A stretch of DNA of 64,000 nt from Ruminococcus sp. AF31-8BH (GCF_003460605.1 NZ_QTVN01000008.1:124001-188000), one strand, 5' to 3'. Counted from the stretch's first letter, positions 50,364 through 60,256 are shown. Numbers and translations: made by a program. The notes: generated by a model not told the origin, from the sequence alone.

Positions 50364-51695
50364 ATGAAGCGAGTGATCACTTATGGAACCTTTGATCTGT
50401 TTCACGAGGGCCATTATAATATTTTAAAAAGAGCCAAAGCGCTGGGCGATTATCTGATCGTGGGTGTAACCAGCGAGAGTTATGACATTGAGCGCGGCAA
50501 GCTGAATGTGCGCGACAGTCTTCTGAAAAGAATTGAAAACGTGCGGCGCACCGGTTTTGCAGACGAGATTATCATAGAAGAGTATCAGGGACAGAAGCTC
50601 AGTGATATTATTAAGTACAAGGTGGATCTGCTTGTGCTCGGCTCTGACTGGCGGGGCAAATTTGATTATCTGAAGGATTACTGCGATGTGAAGTATCTGG
50701 AGCGGACCAAGAACATTTCCAGCACCAAGCTTCGGGGCGAAGGAAGCACCTACACGGTAGGCGTGGTTACAGATGACGATGAGGACAGTGGTATTGTATG
50801 GGAGACGAAATATGTCAGCGGTCTTCATGTAGAATGTGTTTTTTCCGAGAATGAAGATGCGGCCAGGTCCTTCTGCGACAAATACGAGCTGGATTCCTAC
50901 TACTGTGTGGAAGCCCAGACCAGCGAATGGGAGCCAGGCTTTGACTGCTTTTTGTCTCAGGTAGATATTGTATATATTAAGACAGAGCAGGCGAAGCGGG
51001 AGCTTTATATCAGGAAGGCTTTGGAGAGCGGAAAGCATGTGATCAGCGATGCTCCTATGACTGGGAACAAGGAGAAGCTGAAGGAGCTTTTCGCCCTTGC
51101 TGCGAAGAACAAGGTGCTGCTGGTTGAGAAGATTACGCTGGTTTATCTGCGTGCCTTTAATCAGCTGGTATGGCAGACCCACAGTGCTCTTGTGGGTGAG
51201 ATCGTAAGTGTGAAATGTTCCATTTCCCAGGATCACTTTGAAGGCGGCAGAAGCTTTTCGGAGACGGCGGTGCAGCCATTGTGTGCGATCATCAAGATCC
51301 TTGGGAAAAATTATCTGGAAGTAAAATCCAATGTGGTGAAGGATAAAGCGGGAAATTGTATTTATGATATGATCACCATGCGGTATCCAGATGCCCTTGC
51401 CACCATTGAAATCGGTACCACAGTAGATGTGGAGGATGAGTTTGTGGTGATCGGTACCAAAGGCCGTGTGACCATTCCCAATGACTGGTGGAACACCGGA
51501 TATTTCGAAGCGAAGATCGATGACAGCAAGGGACTGAAACGATACTGCTTTAACTTTGAGGGCAACGGGCTTCGGTACCTTCTGCAGGAACTGCTGATTA
51601 TGATTAGTGACGAGAGAACAGAATGCACCCGTCTTTTCAATGAGGAATCTGAGACGCTGGCGGACATTCTGGAAATAATAAATCAGAGGGGATAA
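50364..51695 (+). CDS. TagD-like cytidylyltransferase fused to a Gfo/Idh/MocA-like domain
   Basis: 443 residues from ATG 50364; AGGAG lies 8 bases upstream. Residues 1-125 are a glycerol-3-phosphate-type cytidylyltransferase: TYGTFDLFHEGH (HxGH), RTKNISSTKLR and VLGSDWRGKF are the nucleotide motifs. Residues 130-443 have the fold of a Gfo/Idh/MocA dehydrogenase but lack the GxGxxG loop and have SDAPM in place of EKPx, so the second half is probably not a standard dehydrogenase. It should activate a polyol-phosphate or similar to a CDP derivative; the second domain may bind substrate or have lost activity. Confidence 0.85.
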   Translation: MKRVITYGTFDLFHEGHYNILKRAKALGDYLIVGVTSESYDIERGKLNVRDSLLKRIENVRRTGFADEIIIEEYQGQKLSDIIKYKVDLLVLGSDWRGKFDYLKDYCDVKYLERTKNISSTKLRGEGSTYTVGVVTDDDEDSGIVWETKYVSGLHVECVFSENEDAARSFCDKYELDSYYCVEAQTSEWEPGFDCFLSQVDIVYIKTEQAKRELYIRKALESGKHVISDAPMTGNKEKLKELFALAAKNKVLLVEKITLVYLRAFNQLVWQTHSALVGEIVSVKCSISQDHFEGGRSFSETAVQPLCAIIKILGKNYLEVKSNVVKDKAGNCIYDMITMRYPDALATIEIGTTVDVEDEFVVIGTKGRVTIPNDWWNTGYFEAKIDDSKGLKRYCFNFEGNGLRYLLQELLIMISDERTECTRLFNEESETLADILEIINQRG

Positions 51696-51697
51696 AA

Positions 51698-54346
51698 ATG
51701 ACAGAGAAACAGGAACGTCTGTTGCAGCTTTTGGGCGAGTTTGCCCGGATCTGCAGGGAAAATGATCTGAAATACGTGACTGCGGAAAAGACGGCTCTTG
51801 GCGTGATGCAAAGAGGCGGCTTCCTTCCGGGAGACGATACGGTGACTGTTTATATGCCGGCAGAGGACTGGCATAAGCTGATGAATCTGGCAGGAACTGT
51901 GCTTGAGGCAAACCGCACTCTTTTGTGCCTGGAAAGTGACAGCAGCTTCGGCAGTGTTGGTGCGGCATATGCATCTACGGACCGCTGTGCCCTGCGCAGG
52001 CATCAGATTATGGGAAACGGATGTGCAGGAGAGCGCATTGATGTGTTTTTGCTGGACCCTGTTTCAGCGGATAAGGAAGAATATGAGAAATATTGTGCCG
52101 ATTTGATGTTATATGCAGATCTTGCAGACCCGGGGCAGGTGTACGGCGACCGATGGGAAATTTCCGGGGCTGCCTATAAACGGGGGCTTCTTTCCTGTCA
52201 GGTTACGGGGAAAGACCGCGTGCTGAAGAAGCTGGAAGAGAATTTGCAGGTGCATGAAACAGAAGAATGCCCGCGCTATGCGGTGCGCTCAGGGGAGGTT
52301 CCTTTCCTTTTGGAAAAGGATATGCTTTTTCCTGCAAAAGAAAAAGATTTCCAGGGCATTCCGGTAATGGTGCCGGGGCAGATCTGCCAGTATCTCATAG
52401 AATGGTATGGAGATGAATGGTCCTGTTTTTCAGATTATGAAAAGCCGGAATCCCAGGAAATGGCTGAGGTAGAGGGTTTGTCAGATCAGGAGTTTCGCCA
52501 GGATTATATGCCAGGTATCCGCAAGGGAAAGCTTCTGAGATCCTGTACCGGACAAAAAGTACACGTTTTGTCCAGTGCCAAAAAGGAACATCAGCTGAGG
52601 GAGAACAATGCTCAGATTCTGGGAAGTGACACGAAAATGGCGCTGGAAAACCAGATCCAGAAGTGCGGACAGAGCATAAAGAGCCTTCTGGAACAGCAGG
52701 ATTTCCAGAAATTAAGCGAAATTTTTTCGGAATATTACAAGGTACAGTTGAGCGAAGAGTTTATTGGACGAAAAGCTCTTAAAGGGCTTTATGAATTTTA
52801 TCATCCTGTGCTGATGGAGATTGGTGCGGAGAATTTTTATGCGGCAGTGCTTACGCTTGTGTATAAGGAGCAGATCGGCAGAGCGAAAAGACTGCTGGAG
52901 ATTCGGGAACAGACAGGTGCGCTCTCCCCGGAAGCGGCACAGCTGAAGGCAAATCTGGAGATTTTTGAAAAAGCAGTATCTGATTATGAGTGCAGGCATT
53001 TCCAGGAGGCGGAGGATGCACTGGAGCCGCTTTTGGAGCGCTATCCCAAGGTTCCGGGCTTTATGAAACTGAAGAGCCGCTTCCTTATGGAACATGCCCG
53101 CAATGGAATTGAGCGGGTGGAAGCGGAGCTTTATATGGATGAAGCCTTGCGTATTTTCCCGGAGGACGGATATTTCCTGAAATACAAAGGGGAACTGCAA
53201 TGGATGCTGGGAAAATGTGCGGATGCGCTGGAAATTTTCGCAGATGCCCGTGAGCACACGGACAATCAGGTGGTTCTGCATGAACTGGACCAGTTCCTGA
53301 CACCATACTGTAAGGAAACCGTCAATACCTGTCAGATGCTTCTGGACGCCGGACAAAAAGACGGGGCAAAGAGGCTGATTGAGCTTTGGGGCAGGCTTTT
53401 GCCGGGAAATCTGCGGATTCAGGAGTGCTATGACCTGGTTCGCGTCAGCACGGCGAAGACCTATACAGAGATGGAAGCCGTGGCTGAGAAAATTATGGAA
53501 CAGATTCAGAAGGATGGAAGGGGTGCGTCTGGCGCGGAGAAGGGCAAGGAACGTTACAGAGCTGCCCTGACCAGAGCATGGGAGCGTCTGGGCTATCCCA
53601 AAGAACTAGCGCAGATTCGCACAGATCTTATTTTTACCAAAGAGACTGGTGATATGGAGTGGCTGGCGGAGAAAGCCAAGGACTGCCAGATCCGCAAGGA
53701 GAAACGTGCCCAGGTATATAAGCTGATCGGTGATATCAAAAGAAAACAGGGCCAGACAGATGCGGCCTTTGACAATTATAAGAAAGCAGTGGACTGCGGC
53801 GGAAAAGGTTATGTGAACATTGAGCTTTACCGGATCTTTTTCGCAGATTTTCTGGAAGGCAGCAAACGGGCTGCGGCATACGCAAAGGTTCTGGATGCTT
53901 CCGAATATCTGGATCACTGGCTGGGCAGATATGGAAGCACAGAGGAGCTGCAGCAGCTTGTGAAGGAACTGGCCGGAAATAGTCAGTATCTGAAGATCGC
54001 AAAGGAGAATCACCTGGAAAAAACGGTGCCGCAGACCGCGGAGCAGGAAAACAGAAAAGAAAGCTATCTGGACCGCAGCTGGGATTATGTGAAATTCTGC
54101 GCGTCCAAGATCGCTCTTGAGAAAGAATACCTGGAAAACAAAGATTGTATCATTAATTTATATAAGAATAAAGACTATCCGGCTCTTGAGAAGATGTTTG
54201 CCCGGTATACAGAGGCAACGGTGAAGAGCATGGAAACGGATGAGGTTTTTGTTCCGGACGAGGAACTGCAGCATATTTTTGTGGATGTGCTGGAGAAAAC
54301 CGGAAATGTGAAGCTGAAAAAGAAAGTGGAAAAATACTGGAAATAA
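51698..54346 (+). CDS. LicD-like phosphotransferase domain with helical repeats
   Basis: 882 residues; GAGGGG precedes ATG. The N-terminal 230 residues resemble LicD, including ENDLKYVTAEKTALGVMQRG and FLPGDDTVTVYM, which is LicD's PWDDD region in altered form. The rest is a long helical region of tetratricopeptide-like repeats (for example YKLIGDIKRKQGQTDAAFDN). LicD transfers phosphocholine or related groups from a CDP donor to cell-surface sugars. The repeats may bind partner enzymes. There is no signal peptide or membrane helix, so the protein is cytoplasmic. The altered DDD motif leaves activity uncertain. Confidence 0.75.
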   Translation: MTEKQERLLQLLGEFARICRENDLKYVTAEKTALGVMQRGGFLPGDDTVTVYMPAEDWHKLMNLAGTVLEANRTLLCLESDSSFGSVGAAYASTDRCALRRHQIMGNGCAGERIDVFLLDPVSADKEEYEKYCADLMLYADLADPGQVYGDRWEISGAAYKRGLLSCQVTGKDRVLKKLEENLQVHETEECPRYAVRSGEVPFLLEKDMLFPAKEKDFQGIPVMVPGQICQYLIEWYGDEWSCFSDYEKPESQEMAEVEGLSDQEFRQDYMPGIRKGKLLRSCTGQKVHVLSSAKKEHQLRENNAQILGSDTKMALENQIQKCGQSIKSLLEQQDFQKLSEIFSEYYKVQLSEEFIGRKALKGLYEFYHPVLMEIGAENFYAAVLTLVYKEQIGRAKRLLEIREQTGALSPEAAQLKANLEIFEKAVSDYECRHFQEAEDALEPLLERYPKVPGFMKLKSRFLMEHARNGIERVEAELYMDEALRIFPEDGYFLKYKGELQWMLGKCADALEIFADAREHTDNQVVLHELDQFLTPYCKETVNTCQMLLDAGQKDGAKRLIELWGRLLPGNLRIQECYDLVRVSTAKTYTEMEAVAEKIMEQIQKDGRGASGAEKGKERYRAALTRAWERLGYPKELAQIRTDLIFTKETGDMEWLAEKAKDCQIRKEKRAQVYKLIGDIKRKQGQTDAAFDNYKKAVDCGGKGYVNIELYRIFFADFLEGSKRAAAYAKVLDASEYLDHWLGRYGSTEELQQLVKELAGNSQYLKIAKENHLEKTVPQTAEQENRKESYLDRSWDYVKFCASKIALEKEYLENKDCIINLYKNKDYPALEKMFARYTEATVKSMETDEVFVPDEELQHIFVDVLEKTGNVKLKKKVEKYWK

Positions 54347-54361
54347 AGAAAGGCAGACCAA

Positions 54362-56296
54362 ATGAAAGTAACAGATTATATTGTGGAATTTCTTCAGAGA
54401 AAAGGGATTCATGATTTCTTCGGATATCAGGGAACCATGATCGCCCATCTGGTAGATTCCATTGAGAAAAATCCCAATACCAGAAGTCATTCCAGCTACA
54501 ATGAGCAGGGCGCTTCTTTTGCTGCCTGCGGATATGCCCAGGCAGGAGAAAAATGTGCCTGCGCTTATGCCACCAGCGGACCTGGTGCAGTGAATCTGAT
54601 TTCTGGAATTGCAGACGCATATTTTGATTCCCTTCCGGTGATTTTTCTTACCGGACAGCTGAACACCTATGAATACTCCGGAATCCCCAGGCTGAGGCAG
54701 CAGGGATTCCAGGAAATCGACATTGTGGCCATGACCAGACCTGTGACCAAATATGCAGTGCAGATCCGTGAGGATGAAGATATTGTAAAAGAACTGAACA
54801 AAGCATGGCATATTGCGAATACAGGACGAAAGGGACCTGTACTGATTGACCTTCCCATGAACATTCAGCGCGGGGATGTGAAGAACCCGGTTTATGAGAT
54901 GAGCCTGGAAAATATAAACCTGGGTGATGTGAATTCGGAAAAATTAGAGATGGAAGAGCTGGGCCAGATGGATATGCGCTCAGAAAAAATAGGATCAAAG
55001 GAATCTGGGGCGAAAATCGAAAATTCCGGAATTGCAGAGACTGCGTTATTTAATGTATCTGCTGATGTGAAGGAATGCGCAGCTGCCATCCGCAGTGCCC
55101 TTCAGGAAGCGAAGCGCCCGGTAATCATGCTGGGCCACGGCGTCAGCGACAAGGCAGTTCGCGAAGAACTGTTTGCCCTTGCCCGCCAGTGGAAGATCCC
55201 GGTAATCACAAGCGTGCTGGAAATGTCCGCACTATCCTGGGACGATCCGCTGAACTTCGGCTGTATCGGCGGCGCTTACGGCCACCGCTACGCCAACATG
55301 ATCGCCAATGCCAAAAGTGACCTTCTGATCTGTCTTGGCATTTCTCTCTGCACCCGCCAGATTGGCACCAAGGTGCATGAGTTTGCAAAAGGCGCGAAGA
55401 TTATTCGTGCGGATATTGACTCTTATAATCTGCGGAGAAACATTCACGAAAACGGAACGAACGAACTGAAATTCTGCGTGGACGCAGCAGATGTGATTCA
55501 TATGTTAGCTGGTTGGACAGGAAATGAAACAGGCGTTTCAATAAACAGAACTGGTGAGGCAGAAATTCATAGTTGGAATCTGGCACACCTTGATTTCACA
55601 GAATGGCTTTCTGTGTGTACAGACATCCGCAGTTCTTTAAGAGCTGTGGACGACGCAATTCCGGAACGTTATCCCAACCGTATGATCGCAGATTTAAGTG
55701 ATCTGCTTGCAGACACTTCCGCAGTAGCAATTGACGTGGGACAGCACATGGTATGGAGCTATCAGTCCTTCCACAACCAGAAGAACCAGAAGCTTCTTTT
55801 CTCCGGCGGACATGGTGCCATGGGCTATGCCCTTCCTGCAGCCATCGGCGCCCATTACGCCACTGGAAAGCCAGTAGCCTGCATCTGTGGAGACGGTGCA
55901 TTCCAGATGAATATTCAGGAATTAGAATGGGTGAAGCGTGAGAATCTTCCTATTACCATGATCGTAATGAACAACCACGCTCTTGGAATGATCCGCCACC
56001 TGCAGCGTGACTACTTTGAGCAGGTATATGCAGACACTGCAGAAGGAACCGGATTCTCTTCCTGTAACTTTGCAGAAGTAGCCAGAGCATACGGTCTGAC
56101 CAGTACCTGTATGGAAGCAGAAGCAGTGAAGGATAATGCTGCCGGTTTCTTCTGCAGCACAATTGCCCCACGCCTTCTTGAAATCCTTCTGGAGCCTGGA
56201 ACCTACGCCTACCCAAAAACCTGCCTTGGGGAGCCCATCCACAACCAGCAGCCATACATTCCAAAGGAGATTTATAACAGACTGATGAGTCTTTAA
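54362..56296 (+). CDS. Acetolactate synthase-like thiamine pyrophosphate enzyme
   Basis: 644 residues. The TPP fold is complete: N-terminal Pyr domain with catalytic Glu48 (SSYNEQGAS) and GYAQAGEKCACAYATSGPG, a middle domain (APVIMLGHGVSDKAV-like), and a PP domain with GDGAFQMNIQELEW and MIVMNNHALGM. A low-complexity linker (about residues 185-225) separates the first two. In the polysaccharide context such enzymes make branched sugars (YerE type) or condense pyruvate with an aldehyde. Together with the SDR and cytidylyltransferase it may build the activated precursor; housekeeping acetolactate synthase cannot be ruled out, but the neighbours argue against it. Confidence 0.85.
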   Translation: MKVTDYIVEFLQRKGIHDFFGYQGTMIAHLVDSIEKNPNTRSHSSYNEQGASFAACGYAQAGEKCACAYATSGPGAVNLISGIADAYFDSLPVIFLTGQLNTYEYSGIPRLRQQGFQEIDIVAMTRPVTKYAVQIREDEDIVKELNKAWHIANTGRKGPVLIDLPMNIQRGDVKNPVYEMSLENINLGDVNSEKLEMEELGQMDMRSEKIGSKESGAKIENSGIAETALFNVSADVKECAAAIRSALQEAKRPVIMLGHGVSDKAVREELFALARQWKIPVITSVLEMSALSWDDPLNFGCIGGAYGHRYANMIANAKSDLLICLGISLCTRQIGTKVHEFAKGAKIIRADIDSYNLRRNIHENGTNELKFCVDAADVIHMLAGWTGNETGVSINRTGEAEIHSWNLAHLDFTEWLSVCTDIRSSLRAVDDAIPERYPNRMIADLSDLLADTSAVAIDVGQHMVWSYQSFHNQKNQKLLFSGGHGAMGYALPAAIGAHYATGKPVACICGDGAFQMNIQELEWVKRENLPITMIVMNNHALGMIRHLQRDYFEQVYADTAEGTGFSSCNFAEVARAYGLTSTCMEAEAVKDNAAGFFCSTIAPRLLEILLEPGTYAYPKTCLGEPIHNQQPYIPKEIYNRLMSL

Positions 56297-56313
56297 AGAA
56301 AGGACACGCTTTC

Positions 56314-57051
56314 ATGAGTAAAGTCACCATAATCACCGGCGGCACATCCGGAATTGGCAGGGGGATCGCGGAGAAGATCCTGGCCAATTCGGGAGCCGAT
56401 GATATTCTATACGTAAGCTTCGGGCACAATCAGAAACAAGCCGAAGAATTTCTCCATGCCCAGTCCGAAGCTGACCAGAAGAAACTCCGTCTGATCCAGG
56501 CCGACATGTCCTCCTATGATCAGATGATGAACTTTGTCACCCGGATCAAAAAAGAAACCGACCACGTAGACTGGCTGGTAAATAACGTGGGCATCAGCAC
56601 CTATGCCAAATACGAAGACTACACCTTCGAAGAATGGAGCAAAATCGTAAACACCAACCTGTCCGTCCCTGTATTTCTGGTAAAAGAACTCCGCCCCATC
56701 ATAAGAGAAGGCGGCAGTATCCTGTTCACAGGCTCCTACGCCGGACAGCAGGCTTACTCCTCCTCTCTGGTCTACGGAGTAACCAAATCCGCCATCCATT
56801 TTCTTACCAAATCCCTGGTCAAAGAACTGGAACCCAAGCAGATCCGCGTAAACGCCATCGCCCCCGGCTTCATTGAAACCAGCTGGCACAAAAACCGCAC
56901 CCCGGAAAGCTATGAGCGGATCAACCGCAAAATTGCTCTCCACCGCTTCGGCGAAATCTCCGAAGTAGCAGATATGGCATACGAAATTTTGAAAAATGGA
57001 TACATGAACGGCAGCATCGTAGATATTCATGGCGGATATGACTATTTTTAA
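56314..57051 (+). CDS. Short-chain dehydrogenase/reductase (SDR)
   Basis: 245 residues. The NAD(P) loop is TGGTSGIGRG (residues about 8-17), the active-site Ser is in LFTGSYAGQQA and the YxxxK is YGVTK. The C-terminal FIETSWHKN and GGYDYF complete the fold. It should oxidise or reduce a keto/alcohol in the pathway of its four upstream neighbours. It is the last gene of that string before the next one changes function. Confidence 0.93.
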   Translation: MSKVTIITGGTSGIGRGIAEKILANSGADDILYVSFGHNQKQAEEFLHAQSEADQKKLRLIQADMSSYDQMMNFVTRIKKETDHVDWLVNNVGISTYAKYEDYTFEEWSKIVNTNLSVPVFLVKELRPIIREGGSILFTGSYAGQQAYSSSLVYGVTKSAIHFLTKSLVKELEPKQIRVNAIAPGFIETSWHKNRTPESYERINRKIALHRFGEISEVADMAYEILKNGYMNGSIVDIHGGYDYF

Positions 57052-57114
57052 TTGATTTTAAAACAATGATGTGATAAAGTGTTACCATTGCCGTTTGAAA
57101 GAGAGGACAAAACA

Positions 57115-58413
57115 TTGCTGAAAAGTGATGAAAAATATCAGGATTATGTAAAAATCCTGGAAGAAGAACTGATTCCCGCAATGGGCTGCACGGAACCAAT
57201 CGCCATCGCCTACGCAGGAGCAGTGGCAAGAGAAACTCTTGGCTGTTTGCCCGATGAGATGGACATCCAGGTAAGCGGGAACATTATCAAGAACGTAAAA
57301 AGCGTAATCGTTCCAAACACAGGCGGAATGCGCGGAATCGCAGCTGCACTGTGTGCAGGTGTGATCGCAGGAGACGCGCAGGCTCTTCTGGAAGTAATCG
57401 CCGGGGTAACACCAGCACAGAAAGAAGAAATCAAGACGTACATGGATCAGGTAAAGCTGAAAATCACGCCAGCATCCTCCGGGCATGTGTTTGAAATTGA
57501 TGTGACCGTTTCCGGCAGGAACGGAAATGCCCGCGTGCGGATCATAGACAATCACACCAACATTATTCTTGTAGAGAAAAACGGACAGCCCATTTTCACA
57601 AAAGACGTCTGTTCAGAAGAGAAAGAAATTAAAACGGATCATTCTGTATTAAATATAGAAGACATCATTGATTTCGCCAACACAGTAGATGTGGAAGATG
57701 TGCGGGAAGTTCTGGAACGCCAGATCCGCTACAACATGGCCATTTCCGAGGAAGGCCTGCGCGGCAATTACGGTGCCAATATCGGAAAAGTGCTTCTGCA
57801 CACCTACGGCGATAACATCAAGATCCGCGCCAGAGCCAAGGCGGCAGCAGGCTCAGATGCCAGAATGAATGGCTGTGAGCTTCCGGTAGTGATCAATTCG
57901 GGAAGCGGCAATCAGGGAATGACCGCCAGCATTCCGGTTATTGAATTTGCAAAGGAACTGCAGGTTTCCCATGACAAAATGCTCCGTGCCCTGGTGCTGT
58001 CCAATCTTGTGACCATTCACCTGAAAACCGGAATTGGAACCCTTTCCGCTTACTGCGGTGCGGTAAGTGCAGGCTGCGGAAGCGGTGCCGGAATTGCTTA
58101 TCTTTACGGCGGGGACTATAAAGTTATCGCCCACACCATCGTCAATTCCCTGGCAATCGTTTCCGGAATCATCTGCGACGGAGCCAAGGCATCCTGTGCA
58201 GCCAAAATTTCCGCAGCTGTGGATGCTGGAATCATGGGCTATGAAATGTACATACAGGGACAGCAGTTTTATGGCGGGGACGGAATCGTCACCCACGGCG
58301 TAGAAAATACCATCCGGAATGTAGGTCAGCTTGCAAAAGAAGGAATGTGCGAGACGGACAAGGAAATCATCCGGATCATGGTTGGAAAAGGAGATGAGAT
58401 GAAAGCATTATGA
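57115..58413 (+). CDS. L-cysteine desulfidase family protein (CyuA/YhaM)
   Basis: 432 residues from TTG 57115, with GAGAGG 8 bases upstream; a GTG at 57079 is in frame but lacks a ribosome site and the usual family length is about 430. The family Cys motifs are present: AMGCTEPIAIAY, YCGAVSAGCGSGAG and ICDGAKASCAAK, which hold an iron-sulfur cluster. The reaction releases sulfide, ammonia and pyruvate from L-cysteine. Its stop overlaps the permease start as ATGA, so it is joined to the peptide importer, which may bring in cysteine-containing peptides. Confidence 0.9.
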   Translation: MLKSDEKYQDYVKILEEELIPAMGCTEPIAIAYAGAVARETLGCLPDEMDIQVSGNIIKNVKSVIVPNTGGMRGIAAALCAGVIAGDAQALLEVIAGVTPAQKEEIKTYMDQVKLKITPASSGHVFEIDVTVSGRNGNARVRIIDNHTNIILVEKNGQPIFTKDVCSEEKEIKTDHSVLNIEDIIDFANTVDVEDVREVLERQIRYNMAISEEGLRGNYGANIGKVLLHTYGDNIKIRARAKAAAGSDARMNGCELPVVINSGSGNQGMTASIPVIEFAKELQVSHDKMLRALVLSNLVTIHLKTGIGTLSAYCGAVSAGCGSGAGIAYLYGGDYKVIAHTIVNSLAIVSGIICDGAKASCAAKISAAVDAGIMGYEMYIQGQQFYGGDGIVTHGVENTIRNVGQLAKEGMCETDKEIIRIMVGKGDEMKAL

Positions 58414-59366
58414 GATTGAAATACATATTAAAAAGAATACTGATCGCCATTCCCACTTTTTTCGGAATCACCATACTGGCGTATTTCATTCTGAACCTTG
58501 CACCAGGTTCTCCGTTGGATGCACTTCTGGCGGACCCGGGAATCACTCCCGCAGAGCTGGAGCGTAAACGTGTGGCACTGGGACTGGATCAGCCGGTGAT
58601 CGTTCAGTATTTTACATGGCTGAAACAGCTGCTTACAGGAAATCTTGGATTTTCCTACAGTACACAAAGGCCGGTTGCCACAATGATCCTGGAGAGACTT
58701 CCAGCCACTGCAATCCTGGCTGCAAGCTCTATTCTGCTTTCTTTGGTGGTATCGATTCCTCTTGGAATTTTTGCGGCATCCAAGCCGAACTCAAAAAGAG
58801 ATTATTTCTCCGGCGGACTTTCCATGCTGATGATGGCAACGCCCAACTTCTTTGTTGGTCTGGTATTTATTTACCTGTTTGCTATTGTATTCCAGATTCT
58901 GCCATCTGGCGGAATGTACAGTTCCAGCGGAGCACGTACCTTTGGAGATCTGATGAAGCATATGATCCTGCCATGCCTGGTGCTTTCCTTCCAGCAGATC
59001 GGAGGCTGGGTAAGGCATATGCGAAGCAGTATGCTTGAGGTTATGCAGGACGATTACATCCGTACCGCCAAGTCCAAAGGTCTTGGAAAATGGAAGGTAA
59101 TCATGAAGCACGCCCTGAAAAACGCCCTCACTCCGGTTGTTACAGTAGTAGGCATGTCCATTCCTTCTATTGTAGGAGGAGCAGTCGTAACGGAGCAGGT
59201 TTTCGGCTGGCCAGGAATCGGTTCCCTTATGGTAACTGCCATCAACGGAAGAGATTATCCGGTTATTATGGGTGTTACCGTTATGATTGCGGCGGCAGTT
59301 CTGATCGCAAACATTCTTACTGATGTGGCGTACGGCATCCTGGATCCGCGAATCAGCTATAAATAA
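58410..59366 (+). CDS. Peptide ABC transporter permease (DppB/OppB type)
   Basis: 318 residues. Six helices are visible, from ILIAIPTFFGITILAYFILNLAPG. The permease motif of the peptide family is DDYIRTAKSKGLGKWKVIMK near residue 215-234, and it ends with DVAYGILDPRISYK. The ATGA overlap with the previous gene shows translational coupling. It works with the DppC gene at 59387. Confidence 0.94.
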   Translation: MRLKYILKRILIAIPTFFGITILAYFILNLAPGSPLDALLADPGITPAELERKRVALGLDQPVIVQYFTWLKQLLTGNLGFSYSTQRPVATMILERLPATAILAASSILLSLVVSIPLGIFAASKPNSKRDYFSGGLSMLMMATPNFFVGLVFIYLFAIVFQILPSGGMYSSSGARTFGDLMKHMILPCLVLSFQQIGGWVRHMRSSMLEVMQDDYIRTAKSKGLGKWKVIMKHALKNALTPVVTVVGMSIPSIVGGAVVTEQVFGWPGIGSLMVTAINGRDYPVIMGVTVMIAAAVLIANILTDVAYGILDPRISYK

Positions 59367-59386
59367 GGGAGGATAGAAGAAAAGAA

Positions 59387-60256
59387 ATGAAAAAACAGAA
59401 AAACGAAAATGTAAGCTATCTTTCCGAGGTACTTGATAAACTGAAAGAACATAAAATGGCTATGGCAGGTCTGGTGGTTCTCATTCTGGAGATTTTGATG
59501 GTGGTTTTTCTCCCCATTATCTTGAACCTGGATCCCTACACATCTGACTATACCGCCTTTTCCGCGGTACCAAGCGGGGCACATATTCTGGGAACAGATG
59601 CTATTGGCCGAGATGTTTTTGCCCGTCTGATGTATGGCGGAAGAACCTCTCTGCTGGTTGGTTTTGTTTCCACGCTGATCAGCTGTGCCATCGGCGTTCC
59701 CCTTGGACTGGTGGCTGGTTATGCGAGAGGAAAGGCAGAAGCAATTATTATGCGAATTGCAGATATTTTCATGTCTTTCCCGTCAATTGTATTGATCCTG
59801 GTACTGGTTGCAGTTCTGGGACCATCTGTGTGGTCTGTAACCTGCGTAATTGGTGTTCTGGGATGGACACAGTTTGCCAGACTGATCTATGCTAATGTAC
59901 TTTCTGTATCGGAAAAAGAATACGTGGAATCTGCAAGAGCAATTGGAACTTCTAATTTCAAAATCGTGACAAAGTATGTTCTTCCAAACTCCTTTGCTCC
60001 GATTCTGATCGCGATCACATTCCAGATGGCAAGCGCCATCCTTTCCGAATCATCCTTAAGCTTCCTGGGAATGGGCGTGCAGCCGCCGGGAGCAAGCTGG
60101 GGAAATATGCTCTATGACGCACAGTCCATCACTGTGCTTTCCCAGAAGTTATGGATCTGGCTCCCGCCGGGACTTGCCCTTCTGATCACAGTACTGAGCA
60201 TTAACTTCCTGGGTGACGGTATCCGCGATGCCCTGGACCCGAAGATCAAGCTGTAA
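59387..60256 (+). CDS. Peptide ABC transporter permease (DppC/OppC type)
   Basis: 289 residues; AGGGAGG precedes ATG. The DppC-type start (KEHKMAMAGLVVLILEILMV), HILGTDAIGRDVFARLMYG and the permease coupling loop VESARAIGTSNFKIVTKY (about residue 180) are clear. It ends GDGIRDALDPKIKL. The second membrane subunit of the importer. It is followed by the 162-bp palindrome before the binding-protein gene. Confidence 0.94.
   Translation: MKKQKNENVSYLSEVLDKLKEHKMAMAGLVVLILEILMVVFLPIILNLDPYTSDYTAFSAVPSGAHILGTDAIGRDVFARLMYGGRTSLLVGFVSTLISCAIGVPLGLVAGYARGKAEAIIMRIADIFMSFPSIVLILVLVAVLGPSVWSVTCVIGVLGWTQFARLIYANVLSVSEKEYVESARAIGTSNFKIVTKYVLPNSFAPILIAITFQMASAILSESSLSFLGMGVQPPGASWGNMLYDAQSITVLSQKLWIWLPPGLALLITVLSINFLGDGIRDALDPKIKL

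Noticed and set aside
50424..51974. 516-codon open frame on the minus strand
   Set aside because: It covers the cytidylyltransferase and the LicD start; it has no family motifs and no ribosome site.
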